Part shown: positions 51,574 through 60,807 of the stretch, in pieces | How the letters are laid out: each line of letters starts with the position of its first letter | How positions within the stretch are numbered: position 1 is the first letter of the stretch | NCBI RefSeq assembly: GCF_044596045.1 | Contig: NZ_CP138995.1 | Location: 3,286,001-3,350,000 of the forward strand | From: Flagellimonas sp947499585 | GTDB lineage: Bacteria; Bacteroidota; Bacteroidia; Flavobacteriales; Flavobacteriaceae | Direction of reading: 5' to 3' | Length of the DNA: 64,000 bases | Notes under the pieces: generated by a model | Seen by the model: only the letters and a program-made list of their open reading frames with translations | Told to the model about the DNA's origin: nothing | Database searches by the model: none | Program-made: the position numbers and the translations under genes

Positions 51574-54027
51574 ATGAAAAGAGTAATTTTACTTTTCGCG
51601 CTGCTTTTGTGTAGCATTTATTCAACACCGTTAACTGCCAATAATGATACTGATACTGCAATAGGTTCTATATCTGGAACGGTAATCGATAACACCTTAA
51701 AGCAACCAGTGGCTTATGCTGCCATTGTAATTAAATCTGAAGACGGCAGTAAAACCATTACAGGAGGAATTACAACTGAGGATGGTAATTTTGAAATTAA
51801 AAAATTGCCTGAAGGCTCTTTTATTATGGAAGTTCAATTCATTGGGTACAAAACGCATTCCCAAAAATTGGTTATTACCAAAAAGAACCGAAAAGTCGAA
51901 GTTGGAACCATAACCTTAATGGAAGACACGGAAGAACTATCTGAAGTTGAAGTTGTTGCGGAACGCACCACCATAGAACAACGCGTGGACAGAAAGGTTA
52001 TAAACGTTGGAAAGGACTTAACCACTGCCGGAGCAACGGCATCAGATATTATGAACAATATTCCTTCTGTAAATGTAGACTCGCAAACCGGCGATATTTC
52101 CATGAGGGGCAACTCAAATGTACGCGTAATGGTGGATGGAAAATTGTCCAATGTACCAGTTGCTCAACTGTTGCGTCAAATACCATCAACTTCCATTAAA
52201 TCAATAGAATTAATTACAAACCCATCAGCTAAGTACAATCCTGAAGGCATGAGCGGCATTATCAACATCATACTGCACAAAAATGCCAATATTGGGTTTA
52301 ACGGAAACATTACCACTGGACTCACCAAAGGCATCGAGGCCAAGTTCAATAGTTCTATTGATATGAACTATAGACAAGGAAAATTCAATTTTTATGGAAA
52401 TTATGGAAATAACATTGGCAAATATGTGAATGATGGTAGTATTACAAGAATTGACGAGAATTCAAAGCAAGTGTTTGATTTCTTCAATAACAACAAATCA
52501 CACCTTTATAAAGTAGGGGTCGATTTTTACTTGAATGACAATAACACTATTTCCGTTTTCACCAATCAAAATATTTTTGATGGAACTGGAGAAGGAATTA
52601 CAGCGGTGACATATAACGATGATTTATCCAGAAATGTAACTCAGTTTTTCAATGATATAAGTGATAATCTTAGTGAGCAATACAATTTTGATTATAAACA
52701 TGATTTCAAAAAAGAAGGTCATAATATAGAATTGGAAATAGATCATAACCGATTCAATAGTGATCAGGATGCAGACTTTAGGACAACGGGAGCATCGCTA
52801 TTCCCAGACTATATGGACTTTGTTGATACCGAACGCGAACAGACCTTCATCAACTTGGATTATGTGAATCCTTTGGACAGTATTTCCAAATTGGAAGTTG
52901 GTCTGGAATCTAGAACTTTTGAAACAGATGTAGATTATTCATCAACAGGTTTGTCCTTCAATCCAAACGGAGATCTGATTCCAACACCAAATACAGACTT
53001 CGTTTATAACATGGATATTTATTCTGCATATGCCACTTTTAGCCAAACCAGAGGGAAATTCTCTTATCAGGCTGGGGTTCGTGTTGAAGATGTTGAAGTT
53101 AAGGCAGATACCAATAGGCTTAGAGCATTTACGGATAAATACACCGAGGTATACCCTTCAGCTTTTGTGACCTATAATCCAAATGAAAAAAATCAATTTC
53201 AAGTAAGTTATAGCAGACGTGTGGATAGACCTGGTCTACAGCAAGTAAACCCAATTAGGGAATGGGCAACGCCACTTATATCGTCTTTTGGAAACCCAAG
53301 TTTGGTCCCTCAATTCACCAACTCTTATGAAACCAACTATACTAGACGCATAAAAGGAGGAAGTGTAACCGCTGGAATTTTCTATAGAGCGATATCTGAC
53401 GAGATAAACAGAGCTGTATATGTGGACAGACTTGATTTTAACAAGCTCATTTTAACTTTTGACAATTTTGAGAATACATCTGCTTATGGTTTTGAACTTT
53501 CTACCAATTATAAGCTTACACAGTGGTGGAGTGTGAATGGGAGCTTTGATTTCTACTCTCAAACACAACGAGGTATTACTGAAAGTTTGAGTGGAAATAG
53601 TCCAGATCCAACGGAAAACGACATCGTTGTGGAAAATGTTGAAGTCGACAACACGGCCTGGAATATGAGATTGAACAATAGTTTTAAAGTAAATAAAGAA
53701 TTGACCTTTCAGTTATTCGGATTTTATAGAGGTCAAAACCGGACTATACAGTTTACTGCAGAACCTATGTACTTTGTAAACTTAGGAGCACGATACAGCT
53801 TTGCACAAGGCAAAGGTACAATCAGTCTAAACTACAATGACATTTTTAATACCATGCGTTTTGCTTTTGATGGTGACCGTCCATATGATCAGGTTGGTGG
53901 ATTTAATTGGGAAAGCAACAATGTATATGCAGGTCTATCTTACAGATTTGGTAGTGGAAAAAACAGAGCAAAACAGCGTAAAAGGAGAGATGACAATACC
54001 AAACAATCTGGTGGAGGCATTTTGTAA
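51574..54027 (+). CDS. TonB-dependent receptor-type outer-membrane beta-barrel protein with CarboxypepD-like N-terminus
   Basis: An 817-residue protein from the ATG at 51574 (signal MKRVILLFALLLCSIYS). CarboxypepD_reg-like domain (GSISGTVIDNTLKQPVAYAAIVI...), plug-like region with DIMNNIPSVNVD, VMVDGKL and ITNPSAKYNPEGMSGIINI, followed by an OMP_b-brl_3-type barrel (VSYSRRVDRPG, NVYAGLSYRFG end). No SusD partner is adjacent, so the substrate is probably a small ligand or none. C-terminal KNRAKQRKRRD basic tail is unusual after the barrel. Likely under ECF control (promoter just upstream). Confidence 0.9.
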   Translation: MKRVILLFALLLCSIYSTPLTANNDTDTAIGSISGTVIDNTLKQPVAYAAIVIKSEDGSKTITGGITTEDGNFEIKKLPEGSFIMEVQFIGYKTHSQKLVITKKNRKVEVGTITLMEDTEELSEVEVVAERTTIEQRVDRKVINVGKDLTTAGATASDIMNNIPSVNVDSQTGDISMRGNSNVRVMVDGKLSNVPVAQLLRQIPSTSIKSIELITNPSAKYNPEGMSGIINIILHKNANIGFNGNITTGLTKGIEAKFNSSIDMNYRQGKFNFYGNYGNNIGKYVNDGSITRIDENSKQVFDFFNNNKSHLYKVGVDFYLNDNNTISVFTNQNIFDGTGEGITAVTYNDDLSRNVTQFFNDISDNLSEQYNFDYKHDFKKEGHNIELEIDHNRFNSDQDADFRTTGASLFPDYMDFVDTEREQTFINLDYVNPLDSISKLEVGLESRTFETDVDYSSTGLSFNPNGDLIPTPNTDFVYNMDIYSAYATFSQTRGKFSYQAGVRVEDVEVKADTNRLRAFTDKYTEVYPSAFVTYNPNEKNQFQVSYSRRVDRPGLQQVNPIREWATPLISSFGNPSLVPQFTNSYETNYTRRIKGGSVTAGIFYRAISDEINRAVYVDRLDFNKLILTFDNFENTSAYGFELSTNYKLTQWWSVNGSFDFYSQTQRGITESLSGNSPDPTENDIVVENVEVDNTAWNMRLNNSFKVNKELTFQLFGFYRGQNRTIQFTAEPMYFVNLGARYSFAQGKGTISLNYNDIFNTMRFAFDGDRPYDQVGGFNWESNNVYAGLSYRFGSGKNRAKQRKRRDDNTKQSGGGIL

Positions 54028-54084
54028 AAAGATTTGATATTCCTGAGAGAGTATTGGTTGGTTAGTCTTTCAAGGTATATCATT

Positions 54085-54126
54085 TAAAAACCCCGGTTCT
54101 TTTTTGGAATCGGGGTTTTGTTTTTA
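54085..54126 (+). terminator. Terminator after the receptor gene
   Basis: AACCCCGGTTC / GAATCGGGGTT hairpin with T run, between convergent receptor and split-barrel genes. Confidence 0.85.
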
Positions 54127-54666
54127 TTCTGCAATATCAGTTGGATAGCCATCAAGGCTGATAGTATTTTTCTTTGACCAATATTTTTTTAAACCTTCCT
54201 CCCCTTGGTTTTCTGCCCAATCCACCAAAGATTGACGTTGATGTTTATACTCCATTATTGGTACTCCCATACCGCATGAAATTTGTACCAAATCAATTTT
54301 CACATCCACCAATTGTCTGCTTCCTGCCATTTTAGGAAACAAATCTATGTGTTCTTTCCAAAACACAGTGTTACTTCTATATGCTTGTGCACTTCCATAT
54401 AACCTCAATATAATAGGATCTCCATCAAAAGCACAAAACATTATAGTGATACGGTTTTTGCCCATTAAATGAGTAGATGTCTCGTTACCGCTTCCAGTTA
54501 AATTTAACCAGATTACTCTATTTTCATCTAAAACCCGCAATGAATCCAATCCTTTGGGGGAAAGGTTTACAGAACCTTCTTCCATTGCAGTTGCTACAAA
54601 AAAGAGTTTTTGATTTTTTATAAAATCGATAAGGGCCGGGGTTAATTTGTCCAGCTGTCTACCCAT
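54124..54666 (-). CDS. Pyridoxamine 5'-phosphate oxidase-family protein
   Basis: A 180-residue flavin split-barrel protein: FIKNQKLFFVATAMEEGSVNLSPKGLDSLRVLDENRVIWLNLTGSGNETSTHL is the family N-terminal block, PIMEYKHQRQSL a later block. Likely FMN- or heme-binding oxidoreductase. It lies 6 bp after fabH on the minus strand; the two are probably co-transcribed. Confidence 0.86.
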   Translation of the reverse strand: MGRQLDKLTPALIDFIKNQKLFFVATAMEEGSVNLSPKGLDSLRVLDENRVIWLNLTGSGNETSTHLMGKNRITIMFCAFDGDPIILRLYGSAQAYRSNTVFWKEHIDLFPKMAGSRQLVDVKIDLVQISCGMGVPIMEYKHQRQSLVDWAENQGEEGLKKYWSKKNTISLDGYPTDIAE

Positions 54667-54672
54667 GCGCTA

Positions 54673-55680
54673 TTACCATTTCATGATTACGCTGCCCCAA
54701 GTAAATCCGCTACCAAAAGCAGCTAAAACCACTAAATCTCCAGACTTGATTTTACCAGCTTCCCACGCCTCGGTCAAAGCAATTGGGATTGAAGCCGCTG
54801 TGGTATTACCATATTTCATTATGTTATTGAATACTTGGTCATTAGAAAGGCCAAACTTCTTTTGAATAAACTGCGCAATACGCAGGTTTGCCTGGTGAGG
54901 AATCAGCATATCTATGTCCTCTGGGGTCAAATTGTTAGCTTGCAGACCTTCCATAATTACTTCACTAAAACGAACCACAGCATTCTTAAATACAAACTGT
55001 CCGTTCATATATGGAAAGTAGGAAGTATCCTCTGGGTCTTCATCCTCAATAATATCAGTAACCCATCTTTTCCCCATACCAGGAGCAATTAATGAAAGCT
55101 CTTCAGCATGTTGCCCTTCTGAATGCAAATGGGACGAAAGAATTCCTTTTGAAGTATCCTCTTCTCTGGTCAATACTGCAGCACCGGCTCCATCACCAAA
55201 AATAACCGATACCCCCCTACCTCTAGTTGTCATATCCAAACCATGGGAATGTAACTCCGAACCTATCACCAGCACATTTTTGTACATTCCACTTTTAATA
55301 TATTGGTCAGCGACAGAAATTCCATAAACAAAACCAGAACATTGATTTCTTACATCTAACGCCCCTACGGTTTTAATTTCAAGATCACGTTGGACCAAAA
55401 CGCCAGGTCCAGGAAAATAGTAGTCTGGACTGAGTGTGGCAAAAACAATAAAATCAATATCATCCTTATCAATACCAGCACGTTCAATAGCAACCTTCGC
55501 TGCTTTTACCCCCATAGACGTGGTAGTATCCGTACCTTTTACAACATGCCTTCGCTCCTTAATTCCAGTACGCTCCTGAATCCATTCGTCATTGGTCTCC
55601 ATCAACTTAGATAGATCATCATTGGTCACTACATTTTCGGGCACGTAAAATCCGAGTCCAGAAATTTTTGAATTGTACAT
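54673..55680 (-). CDS. fabH: 3-oxoacyl-ACP synthase III (FabH-like)
   Basis: A 335-residue ketoacyl-ACP synthase III: catalytic Cys in RNQCSGFVYG, His in LIPHQANLRIAQ and Asn in KYGNTTAASIPIAL; MGVKAAKVAIERAGI and FGSGFTWGSVIMKW C-term. Starts fatty acid synthesis from acyl-CoA; a second copy elsewhere or a specialised role is possible because the neighbour is not a fab gene. Confidence 0.9.
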   Translation of the reverse strand: MYNSKISGLGFYVPENVVTNDDLSKLMETNDEWIQERTGIKERRHVVKGTDTTTSMGVKAAKVAIERAGIDKDDIDFIVFATLSPDYYFPGPGVLVQRDLEIKTVGALDVRNQCSGFVYGISVADQYIKSGMYKNVLVIGSELHSHGLDMTTRGRGVSVIFGDGAGAAVLTREEDTSKGILSSHLHSEGQHAEELSLIAPGMGKRWVTDIIEDEDPEDTSYFPYMNGQFVFKNAVVRFSEVIMEGLQANNLTPEDIDMLIPHQANLRIAQFIQKKFGLSNDQVFNNIMKYGNTTAASIPIALTEAWEAGKIKSGDLVVLAAFGSGFTWGSVIMKW

Positions 55681-55775
55681 ATAGTATGCTTAAGTAAAAA
55701 TTATTAAAAAAGTCAGTGGCTATTTAATGGAAAAGTAAAAAATATATTCAAAGAACTTAGAATATATCAGAAAAA

Positions 55776-57086
55776 TTAGTCCATGTACTTTTTAAAATCG
55801 TTCACTTTTACTTTCGCCTTTAGGTCATGAAGCAAGTTGTAAAGTCCGAAAAAAGTCCGGTTCATGTATAAAAAATGCTTGGAACCGCGATTGCCGTTCA
55901 TTTTTTTAATCTGATCATCTTTGGAGTAACGTTCACTTAAATCTGCAATTTTGGTCCAGAATGTATCTGCTCCAAAATCAAACTCATTTTGATGAAAGGG
56001 GGATGTAAAAAGTGTAAGCATTTCCTTGAAAAGAGCCTTAAAAAATTCAAGCTCTTCCTTGGAATCGGTCGGAGTCAAAATTTCCAACTCGTACAACTTC
56101 TCCATAAAGATTTCGTCATTATTGATATTGTCTTCTTGGGCCAATTCAAAATAAGGAATGTAAAACTCATCTGGAATTTCTTTAATACAACCAAAATCTA
56201 TGGCAATCAAGGTTTCATTTGCGCTAACCAAAAAGTTACCAGGGTGTGGATCTGCATGTACTTTGCGCAAACTGTGTATCTGAAACATGTAAAAATCCCA
56301 TAACGCCTGCCCTAGTTTATTTCCAAGATTCTGGTCAAAATCAGTATTTGTAAACTCACTAAGGTGTTTTCCCTTCATCCAATCCATAGTAAGAATACGC
56401 TCACTGGATAAATCTTGATAATAGTTTGGGAATTCCATATTGGAAATAGCAGAACACGCCTGGGTGATCTCTTCACTTTGCTTAAGCTCCAAAATATAAT
56501 TGGTCTCTTCAACAAGTTTATTTTCAACCTCTTTAAAGTATTTTTCAGAATCTTTGCCCTTTAGGTTGAACATTCTAATGGCGATGGGTTTTACTATAGC
56601 CAAATCACTGCTAATGCTTTGGGCCACACCTGGGTATTGAATTTTAACTGCCAATTCTTTACCATCCTTTTTGGCTTTGTGTACTTGGCCAATACTGGCA
56701 GCATTAACAGAATCTTTCTCAAAAGTGTCAAAAATGTCCTCAGGGTATTTGTTAAGGTACTTTTTGAACGTTTTTCTAACTAAAGGCGCTGAAAGTGGTG
56801 GTACAGAAAATTGGGAAAGCGAAAACTTTTCCACATAGGCTCTAGGCAGAAGGTTCTTCTCCATACTAAGCATTTGAGCAACTTTGAGCGCACTCCCTTT
56901 AAGACTTTTTAAGCCATCATAAATATCTTCCGCATTATCTTGGTCAAGCTCATCTTTTGCAGTTTCTGAATTGACGAGTTTCTTTCCATAATATTTTACG
57001 TAGTTCCCTCCAATTTTTACGCCTGTCTTTACTAGTTTTCCTGCTCTTTCAATCTTTCCCGTGGGAATACTGTCCAATGTCTTCAT
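55776..57086 (-). CDS. ABC1/AarF (UbiB) family kinase-like protein
   Basis: A 436-residue ABC1 protein: N-terminal KxGQ-like block GSALKVAQMLSMEKNLLPRAYVEKF, Ala-rich SIGQVHKAKKDGKELAVKIQYPG, ADPHPGNFLVS and IDFGCIKEI catalytic segments. Involved in ubiquinone-like lipid or membrane lipid homeostasis in bacteria; here the organism would use menaquinone. Six bp from the TetR gene upstream; operon likely. Confidence 0.88.
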   Translation of the reverse strand: MKTLDSIPTGKIERAGKLVKTGVKIGGNYVKYYGKKLVNSETAKDELDQDNAEDIYDGLKSLKGSALKVAQMLSMEKNLLPRAYVEKFSLSQFSVPPLSAPLVRKTFKKYLNKYPEDIFDTFEKDSVNAASIGQVHKAKKDGKELAVKIQYPGVAQSISSDLAIVKPIAIRMFNLKGKDSEKYFKEVENKLVEETNYILELKQSEEITQACSAISNMEFPNYYQDLSSERILTMDWMKGKHLSEFTNTDFDQNLGNKLGQALWDFYMFQIHSLRKVHADPHPGNFLVSANETLIAIDFGCIKEIPDEFYIPYFELAQEDNINNDEIFMEKLYELEILTPTDSKEELEFFKALFKEMLTLFTSPFHQNEFDFGADTFWTKIADLSERYSKDDQIKKMNGNRGSKHFLYMNRTFFGLYNLLHDLKAKVKVNDFKKYMD

Positions 57087-57092
57087 ACACTA

Positions 57093-57749
57093 TTAAGCAA
57101 AGTTTTCTTTATAGAGGAATTTTCCGAAATCAATAATTTTTTCCAATGGGGCACTTTCAAAAACTTGAAAAATTGTTGTCACTGATTTCTCAATGGCTAT
57201 ATCCGTCTTTTCAAAATCTGGCGAATTATCTTCCATCCAGAATTTTAAAAGGAACAGGAATTGCAACCATGCTCCTTCAGAAAACAGTTGTGGGCTATGT
57301 TTGAGAATTTTTAAGTTCTTTTCGCTATTGCGTTCCTCAATAAGTTCCGAAGCAAAATCTTTAATACGATTTCTAAGGCCTTTTAATTGCCCTAATTTTT
57401 CCATGGTATTTTTGTGCTCTTTTAGCATAAAAAGAACATAGCTCCTGTTCATTGTTAAAGATTCAAAGATGGTATAGAAGAATGTGAGCATTTTCTCTTC
57501 GTTGGTCATACTATCATAACCCTCGTTTTTTTGCATAACCGCTAGGGTGTTCTCAAAGAACTTCTCCCAAATAGCATGCTGCAGTCCTTCAAAAGACCCA
57601 AAGAATTTATAGAATTCCTCTTCTTTGATTTTATTTTCTTTACAAAACTTGTAAATGGATTTTGGTATTACTTCATGTTCCAATACAGTATCCATGAACC
57701 AACCAATAATTTTTTCTTCTGTAACCTTTGAATTTGAAGTATTTGCCAT
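57093..57749 (-). CDS. TetR-family transcriptional regulator
   Basis: A 218-residue protein with TetR-like HTH (ITEEKIIGWF-type N-term, SIYKFCKENKIKEEEFYKFFGSFEGL) and long C-terminal ligand helices. Paired with the ABC1 kinase, an arrangement common in Bacteroidota. The 14-bp hairpin repeat at 57822-57853, 73 bp upstream of its start, could be its operator. Confidence 0.8.
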   Translation of the reverse strand: MANTSNSKVTEEKIIGWFMDTVLEHEVIPKSIYKFCKENKIKEEEFYKFFGSFEGLQHAIWEKFFENTLAVMQKNEGYDSMTNEEKMLTFFYTIFESLTMNRSYVLFMLKEHKNTMEKLGQLKGLRNRIKDFASELIEERNSEKNLKILKHSPQLFSEGAWLQFLFLLKFWMEDNSPDFEKTDIAIEKSVTTIFQVFESAPLEKIIDFGKFLYKENFA

Positions 57750-58041
57750 TGCACTTTGTGTTTAATCAAAAATACGATTTACCGAACAAAATAATAGTTA
57801 AGATTTCTTAAGAAATAAAAGGAAAACGCACTTTCATTCGAAAGTGCGTTTTCAACAACCTAACCAATAAATAAACAAACTTGTTATAGCATGATACTAT
57901 TTCATAGCAATTTTTCCATAACACTACAAATATACATATTTTGTTTATCAATTTAATAAAAAGAATAAACAAAACTATGTTAAAGTTTGCCAGATACTGT
58001 AATATCTGCAGTACAGTGTCAGTTTGTCACATTTATAACTA
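57750..58041. other. Divergent intergenic region between TetR gene and htpG
   Basis: Holds a 14-bp perfect inverted repeat (listed separately), otherwise AT-rich without coding potential. The htpG promoter lies at its right end; a TGTCAGTT and TGTCACAT direct repeat (58017-58032) just upstream of the promoter may be an activator site. Confidence 0.5.
57822..57853. repeat. 14-bp perfect inverted repeat, operator or orphan hairpin
   Basis: GAAAACGCACTTTC and GAAAGTGCGTTTTC separated by ATTC. Flanked by A and T runs like a terminator, but both neighbours point away from it, so it ends no known gene. Could be a TetR operator or the end of an unseen small RNA. Confidence 0.6.
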
Positions 58042-58056
58042 TGGTACTTTTTTTGC
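58042..58056 (+). promoter_or_regulatory. Sigma-54-type promoter of htpG
   Basis: TGGTAC-N5-TTGC fits the RpoN -24/-12 consensus TGGYAC-N5-TTGC exactly in spacing, 33 bp before the htpG ATG. Direct repeat TGTCA at 58017-58032 lies just upstream. This would make htpG part of a sigma-54 heat-shock response. Confidence 0.65.
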
Positions 58057-58088
58057 CATTGTTAAAACCTAAAGAAAATTAATAAACA

Positions 58089-59978
58089 ATGGCTACAGGC
58101 AAAATCAATGTTTCAGTAGAAAACATATTTCCTCTAATAAAAAAATTCCTCTATAGTGATCATGAAATTTTCTTGAGAGAGCTTATTTCCAACGCTACGG
58201 ATGCAACACTAAAACTTAAACACCTTTCTTCTATTGGCGAGGCCAAAGTTAAATATGACAATCCCTTGATTGAAATAAAGGTTGATAAGGATAAAAAACG
58301 TATCCGTATTATAGACCAAGGTATTGGCATGACGGAAGAAGAGGTTAAAAAGTACATTAATGAAGTAGCTTTTTCTGGCGCTGAAGAATTTTTGGACAAA
58401 TACAAGGATGCTGGAAAAGATGCCGGTATCATCGGTCATTTTGGACTTGGATTCTATTCTGCGTTTATGGTAGCGGAAAAGGTGGAAATCATCACAAAGA
58501 GCTTTAAAGATGAACCAGCGGTACATTGGGTTTGTGACGGGTCTCCAGAATTCACTTTAAAAGAAGCAAAGAAAAAAGATAGAGGAACAGAGATTGTTCT
58601 TCATGTGGCTGAAGACTCAACAGAGTTTTTAGAAGATTCAAAAATTCGTGAACTGTTGACCAAATACAACAAGTTCATGCCTATTCCGATAAAATTTGGA
58701 ACAAAAACAGAAACGCTTCCAAAGCCTGAAGATGCTAAAGAGGAAGATCCTGCACCAACGCAAGAGGTAGATGACATCATCAACAATCCTGAGCCAGCAT
58801 GGACAAAGAAACCTGCAGATTTAAAGGATGAGGATTACAATAGCTTCTATAGAGAATTGTATCCCATGCAATTTGAAGAGCCTTTGTTCAATATTCATTT
58901 GAATGTGGATTACCCCTTCAACTTAACAGGTATTCTATATTTTCCAAAATTGACGAATGACCTTAACATTCAAAAAGACAGGATTCAATTATACCAAAAC
59001 CAGGTTTTTGTAACGGATAATGTTGAAGGTATTGTTCCAGAGTTTTTAACCATGTTGCGTGGTGTTATAGATTCTCCAGACATTCCGCTTAACGTATCTC
59101 GTTCTTACCTGCAAGCTGATGGGGCCGTTAAAAAGATTTCTTCTTACATCTCAAAAAAGGTTGCCGATAAGTTGAGCTCGCTCTTTAAAAGCAATCGTGA
59201 AGATTTTGAACAAAAGTGGAACGATATTAAAGTTGTTATTGAATACGGGATGCTTTCTGAAGATAAATTCTTTGAGAAATCTGACAAATTTGCACTATAC
59301 CCAACAGTAGATGGTAAATTCTTCACTTTTGAGGAGTTACAGAACACATTAAAGGACAACCAAACTGATAAAGATGGAAAATTGGTTGTACTATATGCAT
59401 CTGACAAGGAAGCACAACATAGCTATATTGAGGCTACCAAGGCAAAAGGTTATGAAGTACTATTGATGGATTCTCCAATTATATCGCATTTAATGCAAAA
59501 ACTGGAAACTTCTAAAGAGAACTTATCTTTTGCAAGAGTAGATGCTGACCATCTGGACAACCTCATCAAAAAAGAGGACACTACTATTTCTAAACTTTCT
59601 GATGAAGAAAAGGACAGCCTAAAGGCTGATTTGGAAAAAGTCATAACGGATAAAGGGTATACCATTCAAATGGAAGCAATGGACAGTTCTGCGTCACCAT
59701 TTATTATTACAGAGCCTGAATTTATGCGCAGAATGAAGGAAATGCAGCAAACCGGTGGCGGTGGTGGAATGTTTGGAATGGGGAATATGCCAGAAATGTA
59801 TAACCTCATTGTAAACACCAATCATGAGTTGGTTGGCGAAATTTTGAGTACTAAAACTGCCAAAAAACGCGAAAGATTGATCAATCAGTCTTTAGATTTG
59901 GCGCGCTTGTCCAAAGGACTATTAAAAGGAGAAGAACTTACCAATTTCATTTCGCGTAGTTACGAGATGATAAAGTAG
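58089..59978 (+). CDS. htpG: Molecular chaperone HtpG (Hsp90)
   Basis: A 629-residue Hsp90: GHKL ATPase N-domain (LRELISNATDATLKLKHLS, IIDQGIGMTEEEV, IIGHFGLGFYSAFMVA), middle domain and C-terminal dimerisation part with a G-rich MQQTGGGGGMFGMGNMPE insertion. Cytosolic stress chaperone. Sigma-54-type promoter upstream and strong terminator downstream; monocistronic. Confidence 0.97.
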   Translation: MATGKINVSVENIFPLIKKFLYSDHEIFLRELISNATDATLKLKHLSSIGEAKVKYDNPLIEIKVDKDKKRIRIIDQGIGMTEEEVKKYINEVAFSGAEEFLDKYKDAGKDAGIIGHFGLGFYSAFMVAEKVEIITKSFKDEPAVHWVCDGSPEFTLKEAKKKDRGTEIVLHVAEDSTEFLEDSKIRELLTKYNKFMPIPIKFGTKTETLPKPEDAKEEDPAPTQEVDDIINNPEPAWTKKPADLKDEDYNSFYRELYPMQFEEPLFNIHLNVDYPFNLTGILYFPKLTNDLNIQKDRIQLYQNQVFVTDNVEGIVPEFLTMLRGVIDSPDIPLNVSRSYLQADGAVKKISSYISKKVADKLSSLFKSNREDFEQKWNDIKVVIEYGMLSEDKFFEKSDKFALYPTVDGKFFTFEELQNTLKDNQTDKDGKLVVLYASDKEAQHSYIEATKAKGYEVLLMDSPIISHLMQKLETSKENLSFARVDADHLDNLIKKEDTTISKLSDEEKDSLKADLEKVITDKGYTIQMEAMDSSASPFIITEPEFMRRMKEMQQTGGGGGMFGMGNMPEMYNLIVNTNHELVGEILSTKTAKKRERLINQSLDLARLSKGLLKGEELTNFISRSYEMIK

Positions 59979-60001
59979 TCTCAATTACATAAATTTCATT
60001 T

Positions 60002-60030
60002 AAAGGCAGGTCATATGACCTGCCTTTCTT
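60002..60030 (+). terminator. Terminator of htpG
   Basis: Perfect 26-bp palindrome AAAGGCAGGTCAT / ATGACCTGCCTTT followed by T-rich sequence. Confidence 0.85.
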
Positions 60031-60042
60031 ATTTTTATCTCA

Positions 60043-60402
60043 ATGGAAAACCCTTGGCACCTTTATGTAATGGCTGGCATGTATATGATTGCGGGTGTTG
60101 CCCATTTTGTTTATCCAAAGGCCTATCTGCGCATAATGCCCAGATATCTCCCAAATCATAAGCTATTGGTTCTGTTAAGTGGCCTTGTAGAGATTGTTTT
60201 AGGTATTGCACTTTGCTTTGAGCAAACTAGGAACCTTAGCATCTATGCAATTATAGCAATGCTTCTTGTTTTCTTACTGGTTCACTTTTATATGCTATCT
60301 GGTGAAAAAGAAAGTGCAGGAATACCAAAATGGATACTCTTGCTTAGAATACCATTACAATTTGGCTTAATGTATTGGGCATACTTCTACTTGTCATCTT
60401 AA
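60043..60402 (+). CDS. DoxX-like small membrane protein
   Basis: A 119-residue protein with four spans (about 5-22, 40-58, 65-85, 95-115), DoxX-family block MYMIAGVAHFVYPKAYLRIMPRYLPNHKLLVLLSGLVEIVLGIAL. Probably a membrane partner of an oxidoreductase. Ends 9 bp inside the convergent anti-sigma-like gene. Confidence 0.85.
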   Translation: MENPWHLYVMAGMYMIAGVAHFVYPKAYLRIMPRYLPNHKLLVLLSGLVEIVLGIALCFEQTRNLSIYAIIAMLLVFLLVHFYMLSGEKESAGIPKWILLLRIPLQFGLMYWAYFYLSS

Positions 60403-60807
60403 CATCCAACTATTGTCAAAGTATCTTTTCAACCAAGGAATTTGAATCAGAAACAATAACCCAAAAAGCAACACCGCATACACTGTTGTTTTTGAAGATG
60501 ACAGCATTTGAGGCCAATCTAAAATTCTTTCAAAAAACGAATCAATTTGTCCATTTCCAAACCATGCTCGATTGTCCAGGGTATAGTCAGCAGCCAAATA
60601 CCATGTCATTCCAACCAACCCAATGCACAAGAAAACAAAAAAACTCTTTGGTATCAATGGTTTATATTGAGTAACGTCATTTAGCACTGGTTCAGCAATT
60701 TGAGACATAATGTTATCTGTGAAATTGGATGAAGGAGATTCTAAAATCGTTTCATCCATAATTTTGTCAACAAACGCTGCTAGTTCCTTTTCTTCGTTCT
60801 TATCCAT
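60394..60807 (-). CDS. Membrane protein downstream of ECF sigma, probable anti-sigma factor
   Basis: A 137-residue protein: N-terminal acidic soluble segment (about 1-45, MDKNEEKELAAFVDKIMDE), then two membrane spans (about 53-70 and 105-122). Overlaps the 3' end of the ECF sigma gene by 8 bp, the usual place of an anti-sigma regulator. No zinc-binding anti-sigma Cys motif is seen, so it would be of a non-ZAS kind. Confidence 0.6.
   Translation of the reverse strand: MDKNEEKELAAFVDKIMDETILESPSSNFTDNIMSQIAEPVLNDVTQYKPLIPKSFFVFLCIGLVGMTWYLAADYTLDNRAWFGNGQIDSFFERILDWPQMLSSSKTTVYAVLLFGLLFLIQIPWLKRYFDNSWMLR

Noticed and set aside
60375..60674. 99-codon plus-strand open frame over the anti-sigma-like gene
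   Set aside because: It lies antisense to the sigma-coupled membrane-protein gene and has no family features.
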